DNA from: Hypomyces perniciosus
Lineage: Eukaryota; Ascomycota; Sordariomycetes; Hypocreales; Hypocreaceae
Direction: 5' to 3'
NCBI GenBank assembly: GCA_008477525.1
Contig: SPDT01000005.1
Span: forward strand, 4,898,001 to 4,962,000
DNA: 64,000 bases
Shown piece after piece: positions 12,434-24,456 of this stretch (positions are counted from its first letter, which is position 1; each line of letters begins with the position of its first letter). Both the position numbers and the translations under genes were made by a program. Below the pieces are notes generated by a model. That model was given only the letters and a program-made list of their open reading frames with translations. It was not told the DNA's origin and searched no databases.

Positions 12434-15400
12434 TATGCCGGATTGTTGAGGTGTTGTGCGTGTGTTTGCAACATTGCAGCAACGAGGGAACGAGGTCCAC
12501 GGAACGGGGCATTTGGCAGACTTGGAGAAATCGATTAAATGTAAGGCGACCTGCAGCCTTGCAAATATGCCTCTCTTGATGGTGTTTCAGCTCACACTAC
12601 TTCGCACATTGAGTGGGAGCCTTCTCTCTGCGGCTGACGTCAAACCAGGTTCCCGAAATAGATATCAAGTGGTTGCCTCGGTGTCGTGACAGGAGTGCTT
12701 GCTTCCGCACAGAGCCAAAAACCGGCTGCATCATATCATTCCTTCCATTGGCTTCAGGCATCTTGATATCGATTTTCATCGAGCCTTATCCAATATCTGG
12801 AGTGACAGGCGGGTGGTAAAGGTGATGTTTTCATTGGGGAGAGAAACCATGGGGCGGTGTATTCAATAGTGCTCCTGGATATCCTCCTGATCCTGGGACG
12901 CGCACCTGTCCCATGCACGCTCCTTTTCAACCTTTGCTTTCTGAGGCTGACTCTGGCATTCTAGAAACAGCTTTGCAAAAAGTCGGCGCCGTCTCGTAGC
13001 ATGGACGGTCCTTGGTATGGATCTGCTTGAACCCTTGCACAGATTGTTTTGTCATTTCAATGCCCTGAACTCCATTCTATCCACCAAACTAATACTACTA
13101 AATATATATATATATATACGCCCGCAAATCAATATCGTTTACGAAGTACGAGTAGGATCAATACCACCGCATCTGCAAAGGGACCTTATAATAGTGGATA
13201 ACAATATTATTAGCTCCACCAACGGAAGGATAAATCACGAGGCCACGCCATAGTGTAGCTTTTTTTCCTCGCTACGACGAAACATCCTTGATTAGGTAGT
13301 ATTATGGGTTCGTGGGGCTCATTATCCATCAGCGATTTCTACGCCGTCGACGGATCCCGAAGCCACGCATGTGGTTATACGCACAACGCCTGCTGTACGA
13401 GTACCGAGTATATACGAAGTGCCTCCTGGATCGCAGGTGGTCTGTCTAGGGTAGGAGACCATGTGGAATCACATCAGCGTTGGGGAGAATTCGTTCCACG
13501 GCTCCATGGGCCGCTCCATTTGAAGTTGAGCACCATCACGAGAGTCGCGCGATACAAAGTTGTTTCGGTCAAATATTCAAGTCCTCGCTGGAAACAGAGA
13601 AGTTCGCAGAGAGCTTTGCGAGGCATGATTGGGCATCTACAGTGGTATAACATACGGGGCCCAGTCGCCCCCTCATTAATTCGCCGATAAGGATCGAGAC
13701 ATAGTATACCCATCTAAATGCTACTCTATTCACGTGTTAGCCAGGAGCCAGGAGCATGGACCGAATTCCCCGTCTTTCTACAGTCATTGCACTCCGTGCT
13801 CTAACACTGTTGCATCCCGCAACTGTGGTGCATTCATGATTTGCAGGATATCAGTGGATACGCGTACGGTCCTGAGACAACACTATGCTACCACGTGCGT
13901 AGTGTTGCAACCGATCATCTGGGAATACGACTTCTGGAGCAAAATGGTGGATTTAGTATCCATCGGAGAGGGTTTCTTGGCGTAGCTTAATCAAGCTTGC
14001 TCGATGTATCCAAGTGGCTCTACTCCGTACCATGTTCAACTTTCTGGATCCTCGTGTCGGGATTCATTGTGTCGGGATTGACTGCGAAGGCCTCCGACCA
14101 GATATCCTATGTAGTTTTACTATGTGGTTGGGTTGCGCAAGCGTTTTGCTATTACTATTCAATATTACTACCATCACGTCGCAACCAAGACTTTTGTTCT
14201 ATAAATAAGGGTAAACGACACGTCTCTATGGAGAAAGTCGGAGGACTTTTGGCCTTCTCTCCACTCGAAGAGCTCTTGGCAAGACGATAATCTAAGACTT
14301 CTTCACGGCCATAGACGTGAGAGTTGGCCCGAAGGCGCAGGTGAGCTCATTGATAGGTGGATTCACCGGAGGATTTCCCTGTTGGACTCAATATGATCGG
14401 GATATCACGGGTCCCCAAGAGCACGACTGGGGATGGGTACGGGTTCTTGAAGAGCCGTAATTTGTAAAATGCTTGGATAATAATCCGGCATATTGTCCAA
14501 CTGCCATAATTGTGCCTCTGCATGACTAAAAGCGCCACCAGCCTTAGTAAAGAGGCTAGGGAAGATTGCCGGAACTCCAAAAGGAGGAGCCAGAATGGGG
14601 AGAAAGTCGAATGAAGGGGGAGGAGGAGGAGAAGGAGGAGGAAGAGGAGAAAACTTGGCGTTGGGGGAGCCTTGTCTCCAGAAGACATGGCTCGGGGATT
14701 ACCCCATACGGGGGAATACGGGGTGCTGAAGAAAACGTGGACTGCAAAGGGCAAATGTCCGTGAGGCATCAGAGCGCTCAAAAATTCCTCTTTTTTTCTT
14801 GCATTTTCTCTCTCTAAAAGGCAAAGATCAACGTGACAGACGACTTGCTCTCACCAGCTTTCTAGCATCAAGACCCTTAGGGTCACATGGCAATGAGAGT
14901 GTTATCCTGCAGCAGACCCACGTTTCCACTTGGAAGCATGGATTCAGAGATTGAGGCTACTACATACATACTACTACTACTCTGCACTACTACTATTAAC
15001 CCCCGCTTCTCCGTAGATTCATTCCCCCGCAATTGATGTGGTGCGGAGAAATTCTCTCGTCAAAGTGCGCGCACAGAATTTTTCTCCTGTAGCGCTTGGA
15101 GCTATTCTCGCAAAGTGGGTTCGGCAAGGGGGAATCTCACGGAGGTCAGTCCTGTCTGTGCTCGTATGCGAGATGTGAGAGGGAGCACAGGTCACAGACA
15201 TGTCACAAACCGTCGTCGTTGGCTTGGTGTGTTTTTCTCCAAAGAGCCCACATAGTACACATGTATGCGGGGGCAACAGGGCAATAACTCGAGCTGGCTG
15301 GCTGGATTTGGGGATTCAATTCCGTTCTGATTCCGCCAAGACTCGAGGGTTGCAAGGATGAGGTTCCGTTTGCCTCCAAGCGACGAGGACGGAGTTTGTA

Positions 15401-17513
15401 GCGACGGTGGGGGGACCTTTTGGCCAGGTCTAGATTCTGGAAGCTGAAAGTTATGTGTCTCTGCGATGAGACAATTCTTCGGTCATGCTACATGGATCTG
15501 CACGCAGATGTGTTGGTCGGACCAGCCCGTGACACTCTTTTCTGCTGATCTTTGTTTGTGCCATGAGATCATCTCAGCCTTGCATGTTTGGTTGGTGTAA
15601 GTGTTGGTTGATGTGGTATGTGGTTCGTGGTTTGTGGTATGTACTCCAAAAATACCACTCCTCGGCTTACACCAGATCACAAACACATCGGAGACAGAAC
15701 AGCCATCCCGCTCCGTCCTCCATCGTCATCGCGATTACAAAACGGCAGCCGTTGTTCACAGGCTAAGAGTCTTGGTATGCATGCGTTTTTCTCTTGGCTT
15801 CAGACCTCCGACTGCGGATGCCGGCCGGTATGAGTCTATGCTTACGGAGTACTGATGGGAAAGTCGTCCGAATGCCCTGAAGAGTAATTTTGGAAAAACC
15901 GATGTCCTGAAGCGCCTCAAGGCCCCCATGGGGAAGCACACTAGCAGGGATAATAGGCCTGGGGGGCGTGCAGCGTGGCAATCAGTTCCTAGTGGAGTCA
16001 ACACCGACGGCTCTGACTTTGGGGTCAACTACTCCTGGTAGTACTCCGTAGGACGACTGCTAATTGCCAGCTAGGCTCCATCTAACACTGTATGGAGTAA
16101 ACAAAGCGCTCGGACAAATGATAATAGTGGGAATGCTGATCCATTAATGTGACCAATTTTGGTATGCTTAAGCTTAACCGTAAGGTAAATGTCAATGTTA
16201 AACTGGACGTGGAGAGGTGGGAGACGCAGTGGGCTGCGGGCAAGGGTTCTAGCCCCAGGGTCCTGCCAATAATACTACGTGCCTCCACCAGCCATTGAGT
16301 TCCATCATGACAGCTTCACCTATGAGGTGGTACGCATTACTTGACGCAAATGTGTTGCTCGTGCCCTCCTCTGTGCAAAGAGAGTACGGAGTGCCACTAC
16401 TTCGTATACTTCTCATCATCTTCAACGGCCGGGGAGGCGTGAGTCCAGGGGACTGATGTCATCTACTGCTACTCCTAACTAATAACGAGAGAACCCAAAC
16501 ATCCCACACGGGACTGTCCTGTCAGCCTTTCCAACATCCATCCAACTCCCTTCGTCCCTTCACCCTTGTTACTAGTTCTTCCATACTCCATACAGACCTC
16601 CACCATGACTGGCTAACCGCCGCATGGTGTTGCACTTCCCCACACGCTCGCAAGCCATGGGCCTCTCTCTTCCTGGCTGACACACTTCAGCCAGCCTCGG
16701 AATGACCGAAATCTCTGCCTCTACTCCGTACTCTGCAGCCAGTCATGGAGTCAGGCATAGCTCTTGGTGGAACCCATCTTTCGCGTCTTCATCCCGCACC
16801 CCGATCATCCCTCCCACTCACTTCGTCAACCCCAGCTATGGCCCCCGGAGGATGTCCGACGACACCGCTAGCAGATCCTAGTCGAGCCTCGTCTCCGACT
16901 TGTCTCCAACACTTCACCACACCACACCATTCCCCTCATCGCCCTCTCCTTCTCTAGGCAGCCAACAAAGGCCAGGGAACTTGCTTAACACCGAAACCAA
17001 GGCAACGCAGCGCCTGAGTTTCCCGAGAGCTCATTGTGTGATCCGTACGAACCCGGGACTTATGCTTATTGCCGTCGTTGTTGGCTCGTCCATCTCGGGA
17101 TGCATTCCCTAGTGCGCTGGGGACCGGCCCCGGATCTTGCTCCGCAGATTCTCGTACGAGTACTCCGTAATGCTACCCAAAGCTCAAACCCCAGACTGTG
17201 AATGATGATCTTGCTTTTCATGTTGGTCCGTCCGACCCTTGCTCCCGTCGGGAAATGTCGTAAGACATGAATGTCTTTGACTCTAGACCCGCATCTGTCT
17301 TGCTGCAGCCAACGTGGAGTGGACTATAAAGAAGGCTACCGCCGCATCATGAAAAAAGGTTATTTCTGCAGTGGTGCCAGTCCTCCCACTCCCACCAGCT
17401 ATATAAACAAGTCGGCCCCGTCGCCTTCTTCCCTCTCATCATACCACACCTACCACTACTCATAGGTTGGCAGCTTGAGATTTAGATACGACACAACCGG
17501 ACGGGATACGACA
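12434..17513. other. Long gene-free region upstream of the carboxylate transporter
   Basis: Five kilobases with no supported gene on either strand. Contents seen: an (AT)n tract near 13101-13118, a purine-rich GGA tract about 14613-14650, TAC/CTA triplet runs near 14960-15000, and a GT-rich tract about 15590-15645. The dispersed 9-mer TACGGAGTA/TACTCCGTA occurs at 14021, 15843, 16042, 16722 and 17161, and the TACTTCGTA form at 16398. The last kilobase is probably promoter for the downstream JEN-type gene. Antisense frames here are low-complexity and are not called. Confidence 0.6.
17400..17408 (+). promoter_or_regulatory. TATA box of the JEN-type transporter
   Basis: TATATAAAC lies about 114 bases before the proposed ATG (17514). 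It is followed by a CT-rich tract (CTTCTTCCCTCTCATC), a usual fungal transcription-start context. Inferred from sequence and position. Confidence 0.5.
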
Positions 17514-19175
17514 ATGGTGACGCAGCAGAACGAGCCCGCCGACCCCTTGGCCAAGGGCGTTGTCGCTACGGCCAAGCAGTCTTTCCGCGATCTCTTCATC
17601 TGGAAGCAGCGTGTTGTCCTCACCAACTCCTATGGCGAGAATCGCTGCGAGTGGCAGGAGCCCGATCGCATCCAGAACCCCATCAGCCTCTTCGCCCAAC
17701 TGTCGGCCAAGGACTGGCTTTTCTTCATTGTCGGATGGCTAGCCTGGACCGCTGACGCCTTCGACTTCCACGCCTTGTCCATTCAGACGGTCAAGCTGTC
17801 CAAGTACTACAACCGCTCCAAGACTGACATCTCCACTGCCATCACCCTGACGCTGCTGCTGCGCTCTGTCGGCGCTGCCGTCTTCGGTTTTGCAGGTGAC
17901 AAATGGGGCCGCAAGTGGCCCATGGTCTTCAACATGATGGTTCTTGGAGCTCTTCAGATTGCCACCATCTACAGCAAGACCTTTGAGCAGTTCCTTGCCG
18001 TCCGCAGCTTGTTCGGTCTGTTCATGGGCGGTGTCTATGGCAACGCCATTGCCATGGCTCTGGAGCAATGCCCGTGAGTTTCCCCTGGATCTTGACGTCG
18101 TCAAAGTTTTTTGGTGTTGTGGCTCCCGCTAACATCTCTTGGTTAACAGATCTAACGCGCGTGGCTTGATGTCAGGCATCTTGCAGCAAGGCTACTCGAT
18201 GGGTTATGTCTTGGCTGCGTGCGCCAATCTTGGCGTTGGAGGTTCCACCGAATCGTGGAAGATTGTCTTCTGGGTTGGAGGTGAGTTTGATTCAATCATG
18301 ATAAAAACGTGCAAACAAATACTAATATGGAGTTCCAAACAGCCGCTTTCTCCTTTGCCGTTGGCTTTGCGCGTGTCCTGTTCCCTGAGTCCAAGCAGTT
18401 CCTCGAGGCCAGGGCCGCGGGCAAGAAGGCTACGTCTCCTGGTGCTTTCTGGCGCGATACCAAGAGCATGCTTCTCAAGGAGTGGAAGATGTGTGTCTAC
18501 TGCATCATCCTCATGACCTGGTTCAACTACTACTCCCACACTTCACAAGACTCCTACACCACCTTCATGTTGGAGCAGAAGGAGCTCGACAACGCCGGTG
18601 CTTCGCGAGCTTCCATCCTGATGAAGGCTGGCGCTGTCGTTGGCGGTACCATCATCGGATACCTCAGCCAGTTCCTCGGACGACGCCGAACCATGATGGG
18701 CGCTGCTCTCATGTCTGCTCTCCTGATTCCCGCCTGGATCCTCCCCGAGGGTGAGAAGGCTCTCAGCGCCACCGGCTTCTTCATGCAGTTCTTCGTCCAG
18801 GGTGCTTGGGGTGTCATTCCCATCCACCTGAACGAGCTGTCTCCCCCTGCTTTCCGTTCTTCCTTCACTGGTGTCACCTACCAGATCGGCAACATGATCT
18901 CCTCGCCCTCTGCGCAGATTGTCAACGCTGTTTCCGAGAAGACCTTTGTCACTCTCCGCAACGGCGGCATGGCTGAGGCGTACGGCCCCGTCATGGGTGT
19001 TGCCACTGCCATCATTGCCATGGGTATCTTCGTCACCGTCATGTTCGGTCCCGAGCGACGTGGTCGCAGCTTCGGGGGCGCTGTTGCTGGTATGCAGAGC
19101 GACTCAGATGCTAAGACGGTCGATGACGAGGAGAAGGGCGACGTCAGCGTCGAGACGGATGAGGAGAAGAAATAA
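17514..19175 (+). CDS. JEN1: JEN-family monocarboxylate/dicarboxylate proton symporter (MFS)
   Basis: Plasma-membrane MFS transporter importing carboxylates such as lactate, pyruvate or succinate with protons. Three exons (17514-18073, 18150-18280, 18343-19175) give 507 aa. The JEN signature N-x-x-[ST]-H-x-[ST]-Q-D-x-x-x-T is present as NYYSHTSQDSYTT at about residues 291-303. MFS loop motifs are GDKWGRKWP after TM2 and GRRRTMMG after TM8. Other conserved parts are WLAWTADAFDFHALS (TM1) and RSLFGLFMGGVYGNAIAMALE (TM4). The C-terminal tail is acidic. An in-frame upstream ATG at 17475 would add 13 residues; I prefer 17514. Codon use is strongly C/G-ending, suggesting high expression. In yeast JEN genes are repressed by glucose; such control is only inferred here. 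Which carboxylate it prefers cannot be told. Confidence 0.9.
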
Positions 19176-20464
19176 AAGAAACTGGGGTCTATGAGCCACG
19201 GCTGCTAGCATGAGGATTTGCGAATGATGATGAAATTGGCGTGGATTTAGCAGGTTTTATTATTTTTTATACGGCTGCCTGACCAGATGAATTCCCGTCA
19301 CGATGGTTACTGCAATGCAAGTATGTTACTTTCTACCCTAGCGATCGCGATGCTATGATTGTATATACTAATAAATGAGACGCCAATGTTTCTGCTATTA
19401 CTCTACAGTATTTGTTTTGGTGATTTTAATGTTTGATATGAAAGCCGAGAGCGAGTGAATTCTTACCCACCTAGGTCTCCATCTAATTCGTATCCTCCAC
19501 CCAAATTTAGTAGACGGAGTTTGTTGAGGGTGTGGTCCTCGGCCAGTAAGCTTACAACGTTTTCTTCCAGTAGATCATGAGGTCTTGGAGATGATTCATG
19601 AACTACAAACCTCTATGCATGAGATGGATAGTTCCGGTTTTGTTGGTTGGCGCCGGGAATAAGGAGTTTGATAGAAGCCAACACTCCCCAAAACATGTGC
19701 ACGATTCATGCAAGTGGCATGTGTACTATTGGATAGTCTGTTGTTATGGTCTCCCACGGCTTGACGAGACAATTATACAGGGAGACTTGGTTATCGGGTC
19801 CCAGATATTCTCCCGGCCCTCGGAAGCAGTCTTACGAGTAGGATACAAAGCGTTGGGAGCGAGAGTGCTCAGGATCTTCAATCCCTAGTCGCCCTCTCGC
19901 GATGGCTCAATCAGGTCTTATCTCTCAGCATCTGGGGCTTCGGCCCATATACTACTAATCCTATGAGACCAGTGAGGCAATTTGAGGATTATGCGAGAAG
20001 TCGGTGGTGCGGAGACGTTGATCGATTTTCATCGCATATATTTTGCAAAGGATATCGGGATACTATAAAATGCGATGCCTCTTAGAATGCTCACCGTCTC
20101 AACCATTCAAATCGCAATTATGTATATCAAATACTGCCAGCTTCTCCTATTCTCCTATTGCCTATCTCGCAGTGGATGATGTATTTCTTATTCATTCTAG
20201 TGCGGCTGATGTGTCAGTGCAATCTCGCATCCCCCCTTTGGTCTCAGCCTTTCTTTCTGACCAAGACTGTTCTCGTCCATGAACACTCATGTCATAAAAC
20301 AGATCATCCTATCTCGATATGCGGAGCCCTTCAATTGGAAGAAAATTATTCATGCCCCTATCTTCTCTTCTTCATGTTAGTCTTTTGTTGACCTCGACAC
20401 ACCATGCGCCAGAGTTGGGATACTTCGTTGAGAAACACCCATCCAGGCGCCGAGCCACTCTTGA
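19176..20464. other. Intergenic region after the JEN-type gene
   Basis: Terminator/3' region of the transporter, AT-rich (TTTTATTATTTTTTATACGG near 19255-19280), then about 1.2 kb with no recognised gene. Short open frames at 19598-19888 and 20043-20391 have no motif. Confidence 0.6.
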
Positions 20465-21700
20465 ATGGAATCAAGTCCGTGTTACCTCTGCTCAACTTCA
20501 CCACCATCCATTATGCCTAATTCATCATCGTCTCGCTGGTCTGCTCCCTCATTTCTGGGATTCGTCGAATCCCAGTTTCAGCATCTTGTATCTGCCATTA
20601 CAGAAGTCGGCCTCAACACCGTCAATCTCAGCGACATAACCACTTGGCAGCAGGTAATTCTCTGTCTTCTCATCATGTTCGGCAGCAGCATCTGAGTGTC
20701 CATTTGGACCTTCAGTGCGCAAAAGCACATCTTTGAACAGCGCTTCAAGCGCATAGTATAGGAGGAGCGGCTGAGAATGCGAGGGCATGACTGCCATGTG
20801 ACCTCCTTGGATAGCCCCTGCAACAGCTGCAGCACCGTAGCGCTTCAGTCGAGAGGCATCCATAGCCAGTAGCAGAACTTCGTACTCCGTATGTACTTCG
20901 TACATCACCCCGGTTACACTCATTCACCAGTCAACCACGTCCCAGCACAGCCGTCGGACAGTCCACCTCCGCATCCTTGGGCTGTGTCAGCGTCTTTGAG
21001 CCAAGATCCCAGCATGCAGATGTTCCTTCAACGGTTGAGCACCGAAATCCCGGTAGATATGAATGGGAAGTGCTGTTGTTTTCGACGATCTTATCGCTGA
21101 GGATGGTGAACGCCTTGGTGGGTGCGAGTGCCGGGACTTGAAGTTACTAGGAATTGTTTGCCGCTCTCTTTCTTCTTTGACATGTGCTAGGATACGCTGC
21201 ACTCGGTGCTTGGATTGCTAACAATCTCCCTTAGCTTGCTATTGCTGACAATGTGAACCTCTGGTGGCTCGGCATCTTCAGTGGTGTGTCTGCGTTTAAC
21301 AACTCTGACCTGTCACTGCTCAAGGCGAACATGATCCCATTTCGAAACGCCCCTTTCGTTCTCATCGCAATAGGTTTGATGATTCTCACGGGCAATACAG
21401 CATACCCAACTTTCCTCCGGTTCATTCTATAGTCACTGAGCAGGATTTGAACTTCTCAGCCTTCCGAATCCTGCCGTCGAGTCAATCCCCCTTAGATCTC
21501 GGATTCTCGATGGAGTCTTTCAAGCTGTGGGTAAGTTTCTAGTGTTTACATTCGCCTAGTATTTTATCTCCTTTTACCTCGAAATTTTGCTGACGCTCGT
21601 CATGATCAGCTGTCCGATCCGGAGGGCTTACTGCGTAATGAAGAGGAGGATTATCGCATCAGACGGAGTTTTACGAGTCCAAGGCTAAGCATTGATGATT
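20465..21700 (+). pseudogene. Relic of a TRK-type potassium transporter
   Basis: Decayed copy of a fungal TRK/HKT potassium transporter, normally a plasma-membrane K+ uptake protein. The first recognisable stretch is SFLGFVESQFQHLVSAITEV, then GLNTVNLSDITTWQQVILCL and an in-frame TGA where the family usually has Trp, then VSIWTFSAQKHIFEQRFKRI. A second TAG follows near 20757. After about 400 bases without clear match the frame changes and resumes with GYAALGAWIANNLP, a stop, and LAIADNVNLWWLGIFSGVSA, FNNSDLSLLKANMIPF and GLMILTGNTAYPTFLRF. A TAG then sits where Trp is expected. The N-terminal half is missing. Several stops fit TGG to TGA/TAG changes, as repeat-induced point mutation makes. 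Two dispersed motif copies (20883, 20894) sit in the unmatched middle. Confidence 0.75.
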
Positions 21701-21965
21701 AACGTCCCTGAGTGTATGGTGAATCTTGAAACAGTTGTAATGAAACGGTGGCTTATACCAAAGAGTTATCTATTTACGAGATTAGCTAGATTGGACATGA
21801 ATGATGATATAGATATCCACCACCTGTGGCATTTCTCGAGTAAAAACTCTTGATTCAAGGCCATAGGGGTTAAACGCATAACCCCCGGTTCACAAAGTGA
21901 GGTGCATTTCAAAAGTTGTTCCAGTGGCGTAAGCCACCACCCGCAAGCTGCATCCTCCGGAATCC
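21701..21965. other. Spacer between TRK relic and transposase relic
   Basis: AT-rich, no gene seen. The segment around 21830-21910 may contain the 5' edge of the transposon remnant, but I could not find a matching inverted terminal repeat. Confidence 0.4.
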
Positions 21966-22017
21966 TTGGGTATAACTTGGCATTTTACCCCTTTTCAAGC
22001 AGCCAGCTCTGTATACA

Positions 22018-22503
22018 ATGCGCACGGATACAGCAACCCGGGCTGCAGTCCTTACGTTAAAGGCCATCGGCCAAACCACTACCGATGTGGCCCATATAAC
22101 TGGGTTATCTGTCCGTCTTGTCAACCTCATCTTTGCCCGGGCTACAGCCCAAGGCTTCGATCCACACGTTAGGCCGATCAAAATAACCAATGCCATGGTT
22201 GCTGATGCCCCAAGGTCTGGAAGGCCAAGAAAACAGACTGAAGAATCTACGGCCCTGGTTACTACCAATGCACGCCTAGATCGCCATGGTCAGGAAAAGA
22301 GCTGTACTGATATTGCTGGGGAACTCAGTCAGGATGGCCTTCAGATCTCGGCAACAACCGTCTGGCGGATCCTCAAGAAGAGCGGGATTCAAGGAGACGG
22401 AACCAACGATGAAGCTTGGATTGACGAAGAAGAGGAGATTGGAACCCCTACAGTGGTGTCTTGATCACAAGGGTTATACGGGGCACTATCTAGGTACTAC
22501 TTA
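22018..22503 (+). mobile_element. Tc1/mariner transposase fragment (N-terminal HTH part, frameshifted)
   Basis: The frame from 22018 encodes MRTDTATRAAVLTLKAIGQT, TDVAHITGLSVRLVNLIFAR, a DAPRSGRPRKQ linker and DIAGELSQDGLQISATTVWR. This is the bipartite helix-turn-helix DNA-binding region of fungal Tc1/mariner-type transposases, ending in the WRILKKSG helix. A one-base frameshift near 22385 moves the continuing homology (GFKETEPTMKLGLTKKRR, LEPLQWCLDHKGY) into another frame, which stops at 22502. The catalytic DDE domain is absent, so the element is dead and 3'-truncated. No terminal inverted repeats or TA duplication could be defined by eye. Confidence 0.75.
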
Positions 22504-23190
22504 ATTGCGAGTAGGTTGCTATTAGTAGGGTGAGAGTTATTCGGCAAAGCTGCTCCCCAGAGCCCTCAGTTTGTTGCAGTAGGAAATAGAATTCTTAGTT
22601 TTTAAGATAGGAGGTGTCTTGACAGAAACTCTGTACCTCGCTAATAAGTTCGTCGGCAAATTCCACACATCTTATTCATAATAATAGGGTCATTGTTGCG
22701 TCGCACAACCACAAGAGTCGCCACATACCCTGGATTCGACACAATGTCAATGCCACAAGCGCTTTTTTCTGGATAGGCTGTCTTTCGCTACGGATTTCAT
22801 CATTCGTCACTAACGTCGTCATGGCGTGGCATTCTCGCCACTCCGTTTGATGCTTCAGATGTCTGGCCAACCGGCTCGTTTCCAGGGTGAATCCCTCAGA
22901 ATGTAGCACATGTCCAGCTGACTGTTTCGATTCTTCAGTATTTCTTTTTTAGGGGTTGTGCTGTGATAAGACGAAAGGTTCACACGTACGTCATGATGAG
23001 GTTCGTCATATTGATATCATCGAACGGGTTTGCCAAGTTCTTTGTCACAGGAAGCTCAGCGTCCCTGGTATAAAAAGGGCCTGATCCACGTTGCCAAGAG
23101 CTTGTCGATATTTATAACCCTTACTTAATTGCTCGACTATCCAAACATCTATTTTCGTTCACACATTCTACATTACAATCGGAATCTCCC
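22504..23190. promoter_or_regulatory. Upstream region of the LEA-like gene with TATA box and STRE-like site
   Basis: TATAAAAAGG at 23069-23078 lies about 120 bases upstream of the ATG at 23191. An AGGGG pentamer, the core of fungal stress response elements, occurs at about 22951. These fit a stress-induced gene; the regulatory role is inferred. Confidence 0.4.
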
Positions 23191-23931
23191 ATGCCTCTTT
23201 TTCAGAACAAGAAGGAGGAAAAGCGGCAGCAGAACTTAGCTGCCGCACAAGCCGGTGTCTCCGGCCCCACAATGGCCCCGGCTGCCCCGGGCATGGCCGC
23301 ACCAGGCCAAGTTCCTGTCGGCCTCCCGGGCCCGGCACCCAGCACGGCCGGACCGCACAAACACGACTTCATGAACAAGTTGGATCCTAGCGTCGACAGT
23401 AAATCAAATATGCAGTTTGTGGCCCCCGGGGTTCAGTCGGCATCTCCTGCCACTGGGGTTCAGGGCCAGACTGCGGCTCAGTTTCCTGGACAAAGAACTG
23501 CTGTTCCCCTGGGCAGCAATAACCCTTACGGCGCGCAGGGTAAGCCTCGTTTCGAAAACCCATTTGACACGCATGGCGGTTCGACGCAGGGCAACACGGG
23601 ATATTACACCACATCGGGTCTGACAGGAGTGGCTCCGACGGGTGCAGCTGCACCGAGGCAAGTTCCTGAGGGCACATACGGCCCGCACAGCTCAAATCCT
23701 TCCAATACGCTTGATCCACGAGTCAGCTCGGATGCTGGCCACAAAGCGGCGATGGCTGGTGCTATGCCGACCACGCAAGCACAGCAGGCACAGCCCACAT
23801 ATCCTCCGGGTGTTGGGGGACCAGCTCCTAATACGGTCGGGCCACATCGACATGACTGGATGAATAAGTTGGATCCTACCGTTGATAGTCGGCCGAAAGA
23901 TCCCAACACGATGGGTCGTCGAGCTGCCTAG
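23191..23931 (+). CDS. LEA-like hydrophilic protein with GPH-HD-MNKLDP-VDS repeats
   Basis: Single-exon gene, 246 aa, very rich in Ala, Pro, Gly and Gln, without signal peptide or membrane helix, so probably cytosolic and intrinsically disordered. Two near-identical repeats stand near the ends of a low-complexity middle: GPHKHDFMNKLDPSVDSK and GPHRHDWMNKLDPTVDSR. A degenerate third copy, GPHSSNPSNTLDPRVSSD, lies between them. The N-terminus MPLFQNKKEEKRQQN is basic. Similar short motifs occur in fungal stress or LEA-type proteins; I am not sure of a named family. The TATA box and possible STRE upstream suggest regulated, stress-related expression. Confidence 0.75.
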   Translation: MPLFQNKKEEKRQQNLAAAQAGVSGPTMAPAAPGMAAPGQVPVGLPGPAPSTAGPHKHDFMNKLDPSVDSKSNMQFVAPGVQSASPATGVQGQTAAQFPGQRTAVPLGSNNPYGAQGKPRFENPFDTHGGSTQGNTGYYTTSGLTGVAPTGAAAPRQVPEGTYGPHSSNPSNTLDPRVSSDAGHKAAMAGAMPTTQAQQAQPTYPPGVGGPAPNTVGPHRHDWMNKLDPTVDSRPKDPNTMGRRAA

Positions 23932-24456
23932 ATGGATAAGAGGGTACGGAATGGCACCCCTATTTGCTTTAGGATACCTGGATTCAGGTGTAAATTAGTG
24001 CTTCCAGAAGGCTTTTTAGCAGTTACTTCACAGTTATTTTGATTCGGGTTTACTACTCATTGTCACTTCGCAAACGTGATCGAAAATACAACCATCTGTC
24101 CAACTGAAATGAGGATTGCAGGCCTCTGTGTAGAATACCAGGGAGCTAGCATTGAGCCCTTTCCAATTCGGATAGGCATGGTGTATCTGTGATAAATTCA
24201 TCAATGTGGTGATGAGGCCTGAATTTTGAGCTTCATTTATAATCATGATGGTGTCTACTTGGTAGTCTATGTGTTGATGTGAATGAAGTTGAGAAGTTGA
24301 GGTTGAGCCCTGGTCGCCTTCACGTGCCCACTGAAGCTAGGCCTCTGTACCTGTAGCTCAGCTGCCCCACGTCGGACCTTGAGCTTCCGACGTCACCTCT
24401 CAATCAATCTTACTTCTCACCACACACAATAGTATCCAAACACCAGCCTCATCGCC
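23932..24456. other. Intergenic region between the LEA-like gene and GTR1
   Basis: Holds the 3' end of the LEA-like gene and the GTR1 promoter. No TATA box is obvious for GTR1. The leader CTTACTTCTCACCACACACAATAG is pyrimidine/CA-rich, as in housekeeping fungal genes. No other gene seen. Confidence 0.5.

Noticed and set aside
14347..14781. Minus-strand frame with a Leu-rich, signal-like stretch
   Set aside because: The Leu run is encoded by the purine-rich GGA microsatellite. No start context or family match.
21440..21470. tRNA-like TTCAAATCC (minus strand)
   Set aside because: Flanking bases do not form a T-arm, anticodon arm or acceptor stem. The site is inside the TRK relic.
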